Shown one piece after another: positions 6,064 through 14,162 of a DNA stretch of 15,402 bases (positions are counted from its first letter, which is position 1; each line of letters begins with the position of its first letter). The position numbers were made by a program, and so were the translations under genes. Under the pieces are notes generated by a model, which ran no database searches, was not told where the DNA came from, and was given only the letters and a program-made list of their open reading frames with translations. Where the stretch lies: assembly GCA_012515085.1 (NCBI GenBank), contig JAAYZB010000063.1, positions 1 to 15,402 on the forward strand, given 5' to 3'. The stretch comes from Acholeplasmataceae bacterium. GTDB lineage: Bacteria > Bacillota_I > Bacilli_A > Izemoplasmatales > Hujiaoplasmataceae.

Positions 6064-7413
6064 ATGAAACGATTCTTACTTATCGCGGCGATTGCGGTTT
6101 TCGGGGTGTCCCTTATCGCATGTAACCAAGAAACCACGATTATCACCACAACAGAGGCAGCCGAAGCGGTAATCGATCTTCCGACCAACACGACAGCCGA
6201 CATTCGGATTTTGATTCCAGGAGGCAATCAAAATGAAACAGATATGGTCAATCAGGCCATTGAAGGATTCAATTTGATTTATCCAAACATTTCGATTTCT
6301 TTAAGCTATCTCGCGGTCAATTCGTATGAAAGCACCGTTCGAAACCAAGCACTAGCCGGAACGCTTCCGGATATCGTTTGGTCCAATTCTCCGGATTTTT
6401 ATTACTTGGTGGACAAAGGATTGGCTCATCCGCTCAATGAGTATATTGAGAAATCAGAGGAAGCCAATATCTTTGATGTCGAAGATGATTTCTATGTGGA
6501 ATTTTTCAACATTGGTGCTTTAAACGGCAATTACTATGTCATTCCTAGAAGCGCCGACAGTGTCGTGACCTTCTATAATAAAAAGATTCTGCAAGACGCC
6601 GGCATCAATATGGAATTACTCGAAAACGGTTGGACATGGGATACTTTCATCGATGTCTGTTACGACATCCGTGAATATTTTGACAATAACGGATTTTCTG
6701 ATCGTTATATCCTAGATGCCAACTTGACCAGCTGGTTGAGCGTGAACTACCCGATTTTAAGATCGTATGGTGCCGATGTGACGGATGGCACCGGGGATAT
6801 CACGATTGATTCCACGGAGACTCGTGCTGCCATTCAAATGATTCGCCAATTGGTGGAAGATCGGATCATCGTCGGAACTGGTGTCACATCTGGATCGTCT
6901 TTTGAGGCTGGGACCAGTCCGTTTCTGTTCCAATCCGCTTCGGTATCGCTTTTTGCCGAACGCCGAGAACTCAAAGGGAATATCGATATCGTTTCCTTTC
7001 CATTGATTGGGGATGCTCCTAAAATTGGTTCCGGAATCGCTGGCTATGCGATCAACTCTGCTTCTACGAACAAAGATGCCGCTTGGGCTTTCCTAAACTA
7101 TATGATCAGTTATGATGGCCAACAACGCATGGCACTGGGCGGGTTAAATCTTCCGTCGATACGAAAAGATCTCGCTGACTTCTCCACTGCCAATTGGGGT
7201 CAGGGCTATACGGATTTCAATTTGGGTGCGTATCTTTATGGCTTAGAGTACAAAATTACTGCTGACTTTTTACAATACTTCGATCCAAAATATAAATCCG
7301 ATCTGGATTTGGCGTTAAAAGACCTCTTCAACAATGCCGGCAACGTCAACCGGACGATTGAAGAATGTATCGAGCTCGTTGTCCGCGATATGGAGGATGC
7401 TCTAGCGGACTAA
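6064..7413 (+). CDS. Sugar ABC transporter solute-binding lipoprotein
   Basis: This 449-residue family 1 extracellular binding protein has a short signal peptide and lipobox IAC (Cys20). A Thr-rich linker follows, then the typical fold: IRILIPGG near the start, the VNQAIEGFNLIYPNISISLSYL helix and strand, and LAGTLPDIVWSNS at about 100-112. The later SGIAGYAINSASTNKDAAWAFLNYM block (about residues 321-345) is characteristic of maltose/oligosaccharide-type binding proteins. It should capture the glycan fragments released at the cell surface and deliver them to the two permeases that follow. Its ATG lies 2 bases after the esterase stop, and the AAGGAGG ribosome binding site (6050-6056) is inside the esterase gene, indicating coupled translation. 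The ligand cannot be deduced. Confidence 0.92.
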   Translation: MKRFLLIAAIAVFGVSLIACNQETTIITTTEAAEAVIDLPTNTTADIRILIPGGNQNETDMVNQAIEGFNLIYPNISISLSYLAVNSYESTVRNQALAGTLPDIVWSNSPDFYYLVDKGLAHPLNEYIEKSEEANIFDVEDDFYVEFFNIGALNGNYYVIPRSADSVVTFYNKKILQDAGINMELLENGWTWDTFIDVCYDIREYFDNNGFSDRYILDANLTSWLSVNYPILRSYGADVTDGTGDITIDSTETRAAIQMIRQLVEDRIIVGTGVTSGSSFEAGTSPFLFQSASVSLFAERRELKGNIDIVSFPLIGDAPKIGSGIAGYAINSASTNKDAAWAFLNYMISYDGQQRMALGGLNLPSIRKDLADFSTANWGQGYTDFNLGAYLYGLEYKITADFLQYFDPKYKSDLDLALKDLFNNAGNVNRTIEECIELVVRDMEDALAD

Positions 7414-7444
7414 TTCCTCTTTCTAACTAATAAAGGAGTAACCG

Positions 7445-8347
7445 ATGACGAAGAAAAGAGATTGGAAGCGCTTCTTGAAGAAAAACTATGAAGGATGGTT
7501 ATTCAACTTGCCACTCTTTATTGGCTTGGTCGTTTTTACAGCCATACCGGTTTTTACTTCACTCTATTATTCGTTTTTTGAAACCGATGGATTCACTTAT
7601 GAATTTATCGGTCTCGGGAACTACATCAAAATCTTTACTCGCGATCGTAGCATTGTACAAGTTGTGAAAAACACCTTGACCTTTGCGCTTATCAGCATTC
7701 CACTCAATCTGATCTTGTCATACCTGCTTGCCCAACTCGTCAATTTGAGCATGAAAGGAATCAAGGCGTTCCGGGTGATCTATTATTTACCGGTCATCAT
7801 ACCGTTAGTCGTTGCAGGGTTGTTATGGAAAGATCTCTATGATCCCACTTACGGAATCTTCAATAAGATTCTCTCCTTGGTGGGGGTAGATCCATTTCCG
7901 TTTTTCCATGCCGCCAACACCTCCATGTTTTCCATCATTTTGATGAATGTATGGGGGATTGGTGGTGGCATGGTGCTTTGGTTGGCGGCTTTCAAGAATA
8001 TTCCCAAATCCTTATATGAAAGCGCGAGCTTAGATGGCGCCAACGCCTTTAAGCGATTCTGGCACATCACGATTCCTATGTCGACGCCGATGATTTTCTT
8101 CAATGTGGTGACCTCCATTATTGGCACCTTACAATATAACGGAACCCTGACCTTTGCGCCGCGGGGCGGGAGAGGCGTCGATGACTCGCTCTTCATGTAT
8201 GCTGTCAAGATTTACTGGGAAGCGTTCAATCGCGGTGAGATCGGTTATGGTAGTGCGTTGGCTTGGCTTTTATTGATCGTCGTTGCCATCATCACCGTCA
8301 TCCTCTTCAAGAACAGCAAATGGGTCTTTTACGGGGAGGATAGTTAA
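7445..8347 (+). CDS. Sugar ABC transporter permease (MalF/UgpA type)
   Basis: This 300-residue membrane protein has six predicted segments (roughly 15-40, 74-100, 110-133, 160-182, 217-237 and 270-290). The cytoplasmic EAA loop that docks the ATPase is at 192-216 (YESASLDGANAFKRFWHITIP, with the conserved Gly at 198). It pairs with the permease encoded immediately downstream to form the import channel for the binding-protein ligand. AAAGGAG sits 6 bases before the ATG. The 31-base gap to the binding-protein gene shows no terminator. Length and topology are normal for the CUT1 family, which imports di- and oligosaccharides. Confidence 0.93.
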   Translation: MTKKRDWKRFLKKNYEGWLFNLPLFIGLVVFTAIPVFTSLYYSFFETDGFTYEFIGLGNYIKIFTRDRSIVQVVKNTLTFALISIPLNLILSYLLAQLVNLSMKGIKAFRVIYYLPVIIPLVVAGLLWKDLYDPTYGIFNKILSLVGVDPFPFFHAANTSMFSIILMNVWGIGGGMVLWLAAFKNIPKSLYESASLDGANAFKRFWHITIPMSTPMIFFNVVTSIIGTLQYNGTLTFAPRGGRGVDDSLFMYAVKIYWEAFNRGEIGYGSALAWLLLIVVAIITVILFKNSKWVFYGEDS

Positions 8348-8348
8348 G

Positions 8349-9233
8349 ATGGCGACATTAACGAATCGCTATTTGAGTGTAAACGAGCGCGCAAGGCGAC
8401 AAAAACGACTGATTAAGTTTGCCCTTTACTTGCTCCTGGTTTCAATTGCCATCATTCTCATCTTCCCTTATTTCTATATGGTGATGAAGAGCTTGATGAC
8501 AACCGAAGAAGTTGTGGGGCCGGTGAAGTTGTTTCCGTCGGTACCACAATTCATCAACTATATCGAGCTCTTTACCGAAAGCACCTATTTCAAGGCCACT
8601 TTGAATTCGCTGTTTATCATTGGATTCAATGTGATTGCCGTGCCGTTATCGGCATCGATGATCGCTTTCTCGTTCGCAAAACTTCGATGGAAAGGGCGAA
8701 AAGTGATGTTTGCGATCATGATGTCGACCATGATGCTTCCTGCCACTGTGACTCAGATTCCGCTCTTTATCATGTATTCCAAGATGGGTTGGATCGATAC
8801 GTTATTCCCGTTCACGATTCCGAATCTTTTCGGAGGTGGCGCATTCTACATATTCTTGTTGCGTCAATTCATGATGGGAATTCCCAAAGATTTGGTCGAT
8901 GCGGCAAAAATTGATGGAGCAGGCACTTTCCGTGTCTATTGGCAAATCATTTTGCCTCTGTGCAAACCGGTTTTGATCTATCTGATGGTCAATATCTTTA
9001 TCGCGTATTGGGGCGATTTTTACGGGCCACTAATCTATATGTCTTCTTCCGACGCTCCACGAACATTGGCATATGTTATCTTTTTAGAATCCGCCGAATC
9101 GAATGCGGCCACACAAATGGCGCACATCCGGATGGCGGGCGGCGTCTTTATGTCAATCATTCCGGCCATTCTCTTCACGATCTTCCAGAAGCAGTTGATC
9201 GAGGGCGTGACTCTGACCGGGTCCAAAGGTTAA
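8349..9233 (+). CDS. Sugar ABC transporter permease (MalG/UgpE type)
   Basis: This 294-residue second CUT1 permease subunit has six predicted segments beginning at about residue 22. The EAA loop is near 183-205 (DAAKIDGAGTFRVYWQIILP, conserved Gly190), and the FPYFYMVMKSL segment is typical of MalG homologues. The start at 8349 is chosen because GGGGAGGA (8333-8340) is about 9 bases upstream and the gene then begins one base after the previous stop. The frame is open further upstream only through the end of the first permease gene. The transporter's ATPase is not in this window. That is normal for CUT1 systems that share one MsmX-like ATPase encoded elsewhere. Confidence 0.93.
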   Translation: MATLTNRYLSVNERARRQKRLIKFALYLLLVSIAIILIFPYFYMVMKSLMTTEEVVGPVKLFPSVPQFINYIELFTESTYFKATLNSLFIIGFNVIAVPLSASMIAFSFAKLRWKGRKVMFAIMMSTMMLPATVTQIPLFIMYSKMGWIDTLFPFTIPNLFGGGAFYIFLLRQFMMGIPKDLVDAAKIDGAGTFRVYWQIILPLCKPVLIYLMVNIFIAYWGDFYGPLIYMSSSDAPRTLAYVIFLESAESNAATQMAHIRMAGGVFMSIIPAILFTIFQKQLIEGVTLTGSKG

Positions 9234-9254
9234 AAAATTAGAGAGGAGCATTTT

Positions 9255-11012
9255 ATGAAAAAAGGATTATTAATCTGTGCCATATTTTTGCTGGGGGTGT
9301 CCATTCTTGGTTGCCAAGGCGACGAATTCGACCGGATTCAAGATACTCGTGAACTCTCTGAAACCGAATATACTGTTTTGAATCTGGCCTCAACGGATGC
9401 TTTAGGACGGATCATTCGAACCGGTGATCAAGAAAATGGCAAGTATATTGGGATGTTTTATCATATCTGGCATGGGTATCATACCGCTGGTATTTATAAC
9501 ATCACCGAATTGTTGCAATTTGACCCGGAAGCACTCTTCAATATCGATGGGACACCGGATAGTCCGCTCGAAAAATTTCACTATTGGGGTGAACCCCTTT
9601 ACGGGTATTATCAGTCGACGGATCCTTGGGTCATCACCAGACATATTGAGCTTTTGACCATGGCGGGTGTCGACTATTTGGTCTATGATCTCACAAATTC
9701 CGTGATTTATACCGAAGCGATCAATGCGCTCTTTGAAGAACTGCAAAAATTCCAAAATCAGGGATTTGATGTACCGAAAGTAGCCTTCTATACCAATTCC
9801 GGATCACGCGTCACCATCAATCGCTGTTACGACTTGTGGTACAAGGATGGACGGTATGCCGATCTTTGGTTTTCCTTTGATGAAAAGCCATTGATCATTG
9901 GTGTTAGCTCGGAATTGACCGAAGCCGAACGCGAACTGTATTTTGATTTCTTTGATTTTCGAGAATCGCAGTGGCCTTATGGCTATGATAAAGACTTAGA
10001 AAACGGATTCCCCTGGATGGATTGGGATTATCCGCAAACCAACTATAGCGGCACTATGTCGGTTTCCTTGGCGCAACACCCGGGAGCTCGGATGAGTGAG
10101 AGGGAGAGGTCGAACAACGGACGTGGATTCGATTACTCGCTTTTCCAAAACAAATCGGAAAACTTGAATTTAGGCACCAATTACCAAGGACAATGGCAAA
10201 CGGTATTTGCCAATCCTGATCAAGTCGACAACGTCTTCCTCACAGGCTTCAATGAATGGATCGCCATCAAGTATTCAGATGGCCAAAGTGTCTTTTTCGT
10301 GGATACCTTCAATGAAGAATACTCCCGAGATATCGAAATGGTCAAAAACGGCTATGGCGATAATTACTACCTTCAAACCGTGATGAATGTCCGTGAGTTC
10401 AAAACGACACTTCCCAATCATTATCAATATCCGTTAGTCACCATTGATGTTGCGGATATCGCCGATCCCCTTTGGGGTGACGTGGTAGCGACCTATCGGG
10501 ATTTTGCCGGTGATGCCATAGCGCGCTCTTATCCGAATGCTTCCGGTAGTAAAACCTATACCGACAATTCAAATCGCAACGATATCACCAAAGTCCAAGT
10601 GACTCATGATAAGAAAAATCTCTACTTAAGAGTGGAAACTTTAGATCCGATCACCGCGTATGATGGCTCAAGCCTGAACTGGATGAATGTCTTATTGGGA
10701 ACCGGATTATCGGAAAATACCTTTGGCGGGTTTGATTATATCATCAACCGTCATCCGGGAACCACTGTCACATCGATCGAACAATCCACCGGTGGATATG
10801 CTTATGAAATCGTTGGCGACGCGTCGTTCGCTGTGGAAGGAAATATCATGCAAATTGCGATTCCTTTGAAGACGCTGGGGTTATCGCGGTCGAATGTTCA
10901 TGTTCAAATCAAAGTTGCGGACAATATTACGCATTACGACGATATCATGGACTACTATGTATCAGGAGATAGCGCGCCGATTGGCCGCTTGGGGTATGAT
11001 TATGGGCATTAA
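9255..11012 (+). CDS. GH99-like glycosidase lipoprotein with CBM9-like domain (copy 1)
   Basis: This 585-residue lipoprotein (lipobox LGC, Cys20) has a TIM-barrel-like catalytic region at about 40-390. It opens with a TDALGR and YIGMFYHIWHG strand, continues with HYWGEPLYGYY and RHIELLTMAGVDYLVYD, and contains FNEW with Glu334. The FNEW segment corresponds to the conserved Glu-Trp of the GH71/GH99 endo-alpha-mannosidase-like clan, so Glu334 is the best catalytic candidate. The C-terminal part (about 391-585) is a beta-sandwich resembling CBM9 carbohydrate-binding domains, with TDNSNRNDIT, LDPITAYDGSSLNWMN and YIINRHPG. The protein should cut a polysaccharide at the cell surface. AGAGGAG lies 6 bases before the ATG. 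The family assignment rests on motif recognition, and the linkage attacked is unknown. A close paralogue follows directly. Confidence 0.65.
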   Translation: MKKGLLICAIFLLGVSILGCQGDEFDRIQDTRELSETEYTVLNLASTDALGRIIRTGDQENGKYIGMFYHIWHGYHTAGIYNITELLQFDPEALFNIDGTPDSPLEKFHYWGEPLYGYYQSTDPWVITRHIELLTMAGVDYLVYDLTNSVIYTEAINALFEELQKFQNQGFDVPKVAFYTNSGSRVTINRCYDLWYKDGRYADLWFSFDEKPLIIGVSSELTEAERELYFDFFDFRESQWPYGYDKDLENGFPWMDWDYPQTNYSGTMSVSLAQHPGARMSERERSNNGRGFDYSLFQNKSENLNLGTNYQGQWQTVFANPDQVDNVFLTGFNEWIAIKYSDGQSVFFVDTFNEEYSRDIEMVKNGYGDNYYLQTVMNVREFKTTLPNHYQYPLVTIDVADIADPLWGDVVATYRDFAGDAIARSYPNASGSKTYTDNSNRNDITKVQVTHDKKNLYLRVETLDPITAYDGSSLNWMNVLLGTGLSENTFGGFDYIINRHPGTTVTSIEQSTGGYAYEIVGDASFAVEGNIMQIAIPLKTLGLSRSNVHVQIKVADNITHYDDIMDYYVSGDSAPIGRLGYDYGH

Positions 11013-12840
11013 ACGCTTTCAAACTAAACGATTAATGATTCTGGCACTGGGCAGTCTGATGATTTTTCTCCTCGCCGCATGCAGTGATTCAACGACGACG
11101 AATGCAGTCGAAGTGGATACCAGAAATTTAAGTGGAATGGAGCTTGCCATGACTCAATTATCGGGAACTGATGCGTTAGGACGAAAAATCAGCCCTGTCG
11201 ATGGTCCTAAAACGGATAAGGACCGATATGTCGGATTGTTTTATTCGCTTTGGTTGGGGCAACACACTCACCAACAAAGCGCCATCTATAATATCAGCCA
11301 CCTGATGGAGACGCCAGCAGGAGAGGAAACCCTATTTGATCCTGCTGGAAGCGATATTTCGCGAACGGATGAATTTCATTTCTGGGGCGAGCCCCTCTAT
11401 GGATATTACAACATGCAGGACCCTTGGGTGCTTACTAGACATATCGAACTCTTGACGATGGCGGGAGTGGATTATCTCTGTTTTGATGCGACCAATAACG
11501 CCATCTATCCCGAAGTCTTGAATACTTTATTAGATCTTTTATTGAAATATCAAAATCAAGGATTTGATGTTCCAAAAATCGTCTTTTATACGAACAGTTT
11601 CTCTGGAAACACCGTCGATGCAATCTATTCTGCTATCTACCAAACCGAAAAATATCAGAGTTTATGGTTTCAACCCAATGGCAAGCCGCTTATCATCGGC
11701 ATTACACCTGATAACGAGAATGCGTCCGATCAAACGCGCTTTAATGCGAGTTTCTCAAATTACATCTCCGAACCGATGCGTGAATTCTTCGATGTCAAAG
11801 AATCCGAATGGCCGAATGGGATGCACAATGATAATTCCATTCCTTGGATGAGTTGGGACTATCCTCAGCGGATCCATGACGGCAGCATTGCCGTTCCGGT
11901 CGCCCAACATTCGCATTCGCGGATCAGCGCGAGTTTTATGGACCCGGAATCCTCTCGAGGCTATAACAACGTGACCGGAACCGTGGAAGACGATTATTTG
12001 AGCGGCCATAGCTTCCAGGATATGTGGAACACGGTCTTTGAAAACGATTCACTCGTCAATAATGTTCTCGTTACCAGCTTCAACGAATGGATGGCCATCA
12101 AGTTGAATTTGGGTGGCACTGTTCAATTCGTGGATGTATTCAATGAAGAGTATTCCCGCGACATTGAAATGATGAAAGGTGGCTATAACGACAACTTTTA
12201 CCTTCAACTCGTCAAAAATATCCGCGAATTCAAATATGAACCCGCGAAGAATTACCAGCGGACTTTGCGCACGATCGATATCACCGATTCCAATTCCATG
12301 TTGGTCTGGAACTATGTGAAAGACCATTACCAGGATTTTCAAGGAGATGCGATGCCACGGGATTTCATTGATGCCGTGAACGTCAACCGCTATGTGGACA
12401 ACAGCAACCGCAACGACATCACCGATATCAAAATCGCCAATGATAAAAACAACGTATACATTTATATCAAAACATTGGATCCAATCACGGCATACAACGG
12501 CTCCGATCTCAATTGGATGAACATCTTGTTATCGACCTCGGGATCGTCCCCCAGTTTTGCGGGATATCAATACATCATCAATCGCCATCCGGAAACGAAT
12601 ACAACATCCATCGAACGTTCAACCGGCGGTTATCAGTTCGAGACGGTTGGCAATATCGATTATTCAATCCAAGGAAACGTGATGCAAGTGAAGATTCCCT
12701 TGGCGCACCTCGGTTTGACGGCTGACAACGTTCATTTTGACTTTAAAGTTGCTGATAATGTCACCCATTATGATGACATCATGGATTACTATGTCACGGG
12801 CGATTCTGCGCCTCTTGGCCGTCTGGGTTATTCGTACTAG
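11002..12840 (+). CDS. GH99-like glycosidase lipoprotein with CBM9-like domain (copy 2)
   Basis: This 612-residue lipoprotein (lipobox AAC, Cys27) is collinear with the preceding gene product. Shared elements in order are TDALGR, FHFWGEPLYGYY, RHIELLTMAGVDYL, KYQNQGFDVPKIVFYTNS, FNEW (Glu362), FNEEYSRDIEM, and the CBM9-like C-terminal block with YVDNSNRNDIT and HYDDIMDYYV. Differences include WLGQH for WHGYH in the first strand, a longer loop after it, and an insertion before FNEW. These suggest related but different substrate pockets. The start at 11002 overlaps the upstream stop by 11 bases and has only a weak GGGG ribosome binding site 7 bases away, so translation is probably coupled. The frame is open back to 10894 within copy 1, but the signal peptide fixes the start here. 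Confidence 0.65.
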   Translation: MGIKRFQTKRLMILALGSLMIFLLAACSDSTTTNAVEVDTRNLSGMELAMTQLSGTDALGRKISPVDGPKTDKDRYVGLFYSLWLGQHTHQQSAIYNISHLMETPAGEETLFDPAGSDISRTDEFHFWGEPLYGYYNMQDPWVLTRHIELLTMAGVDYLCFDATNNAIYPEVLNTLLDLLLKYQNQGFDVPKIVFYTNSFSGNTVDAIYSAIYQTEKYQSLWFQPNGKPLIIGITPDNENASDQTRFNASFSNYISEPMREFFDVKESEWPNGMHNDNSIPWMSWDYPQRIHDGSIAVPVAQHSHSRISASFMDPESSRGYNNVTGTVEDDYLSGHSFQDMWNTVFENDSLVNNVLVTSFNEWMAIKLNLGGTVQFVDVFNEEYSRDIEMMKGGYNDNFYLQLVKNIREFKYEPAKNYQRTLRTIDITDSNSMLVWNYVKDHYQDFQGDAMPRDFIDAVNVNRYVDNSNRNDITDIKIANDKNNVYIYIKTLDPITAYNGSDLNWMNILLSTSGSSPSFAGYQYIINRHPETNTTSIERSTGGYQFETVGNIDYSIQGNVMQVKIPLAHLGLTADNVHFDFKVADNVTHYDDIMDYYVTGDSAPLGRLGYSY

Positions 12841-12842
12841 CG

Positions 12843-14081
12843 ATGAAAAAGCTCGCAGTCAGTTGTTATTTGTTTTTGGCCTTATTCCTCGTGGCCTGTC
12901 AAACCAAAACGGAAGTGACAACAAAAATGTCTACAAACCGCATCACCCATAATGCGCCAGCCTATTCCGAAGGAGTCGCCTATAGCGCTGATCTATGGAC
13001 ACAAAATATTACTTTTGCCGATCCAAGTCGGGACGTGACCGAAGAGGGGATTCAAGCAATCTGGATTCGTTCCGATGTCAACAATCAAGAAAGTTACGCG
13101 TTTTCTTATTTGGGCATTCCCGATAATGGGGATGGAAGAGCCGTTATATTATTACACGGCGGCGGTGGCACAAGTTATCGTGAATGGGTCAACCAGTGGA
13201 TGGATCGAGGATACATTGCCCTTGCCATCGATTTGGAAGGACACATACCCAAGCCAGAAGGAACATTGAACGACTTTCCTCAAAATCTCTATACCAATTC
13301 AATGTATCCAACGCCAAAAAACTCGAACTATGCCGATGCCTCTTTACCTCTTGAGGAGACCTGGATGCATTATGCCACAAGGACCGTGATTCTCGCCCAC
13401 ACTTTCTTGAGGAGTGTCACAGGCGTAGATCCTTTGAAAATTGGACTCGTAGGCATCAGTTGGGGTGGCATCATCACCTCGATTGTCGGGGGGTATGATG
13501 ACCGGTTTGCGTTTTTGATTCCGATTTATTGCTCACTTAATCAAACCGGGACATTCACAAGTATCAGCGGTTATTTAGAGAATCATCCGGATGCTTTGAT
13601 CTGGGATTCCGACCTAGCCTTACAAACGGTTTCGATGCCGATTCACTTTGTGGTTTCGAATACGGATGCTCATTGTCGTTTGGACAGCATTGCCTTGACG
13701 CTGAGCCGAGTGAAGAATGGCTCCCTCACCGTCATCAAAGATTGGCCGCATTCTCATGCGGATGCCGTCGCAGCGAGTGAACCTTACGAGGCTGCCGATC
13801 GGCTGATTGCGCAACAATCCTTAGTTCACTTTACGGAAGTATCACTGGGTAATGCCACTCTCTTTATTCCCGAGGATCTCACCCTGATTGAATCTTATCT
13901 CATCTATACGACGGAACCGCTATCACTTCAAACCAGTTGGTCAAAAAGACGGGGTTCACAGGATTCGGTAGAGTTAAGTTATAACTTGCCCGAGGGGACG
14001 ACCTATTATTACCTCTCAGTCATTGACAATCGTGGCAATACCTGGTCGAGTACGTTAATTGATGTAAACAATCACAGTTGA
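12843..14081 (+). CDS. Alpha/beta-hydrolase lipoprotein (probable carbohydrate esterase)
   Basis: This 412-residue lipoprotein (lipobox VAC, Cys19) has an alpha/beta-hydrolase domain at about 60-325. The oxyanion HGGGG motif is near 101-105, the nucleophile elbow GISWGG has Ser206, the probable acid is Asp275 in VSNTDAH, and the His is 303 or 305 in WPHSH. It resembles dienelactone hydrolase and acetylxylan-esterase-like proteins of the S9/DLH group. The last 85 residues form a small beta-rich domain of the kind appended to secreted esterases. It probably removes ester decorations from the same glycan, complementing the unrelated SGNH esterase at the head of the operon. It starts 2 bases after the previous stop with no clear ribosome binding site, so translational coupling is likely. 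A peptidase role is possible but less likely in this context. Confidence 0.75.
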   Translation: MKKLAVSCYLFLALFLVACQTKTEVTTKMSTNRITHNAPAYSEGVAYSADLWTQNITFADPSRDVTEEGIQAIWIRSDVNNQESYAFSYLGIPDNGDGRAVILLHGGGGTSYREWVNQWMDRGYIALAIDLEGHIPKPEGTLNDFPQNLYTNSMYPTPKNSNYADASLPLEETWMHYATRTVILAHTFLRSVTGVDPLKIGLVGISWGGIITSIVGGYDDRFAFLIPIYCSLNQTGTFTSISGYLENHPDALIWDSDLALQTVSMPIHFVVSNTDAHCRLDSIALTLSRVKNGSLTVIKDWPHSHADAVAASEPYEAADRLIAQQSLVHFTEVSLGNATLFIPEDLTLIESYLIYTTEPLSLQTSWSKRRGSQDSVELSYNLPEGTTYYYLSVIDNRGNTWSSTLIDVNNHS

Positions 14082-14103
14082 ATACCGGGTTTCGGATAAT
14101 AAG

Positions 14104-14152
14104 AAGAAAGGAAAGCGTGCTCACTTGTCCGAACCCCTTCATTATTGCACGC
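14104..14152 (+). promoter_or_regulatory. Distant ribosome binding site followed by a hairpin
   Basis: The ATG at 14163 has no ribosome binding site at normal distance. A purine-rich AAGAAAGGAAAG lies about 50 bases upstream. Between them, GCGTGC (14115-14120) can pair with GCACGC (14147-14152), enclosing 26 bases. If this folds, it would bring the purine tract to within about 12 bases of the start. The stem is only six pairs, so this is tentative. Confidence 0.3.
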
Positions 14153-14162
14153 AGAACATTGT

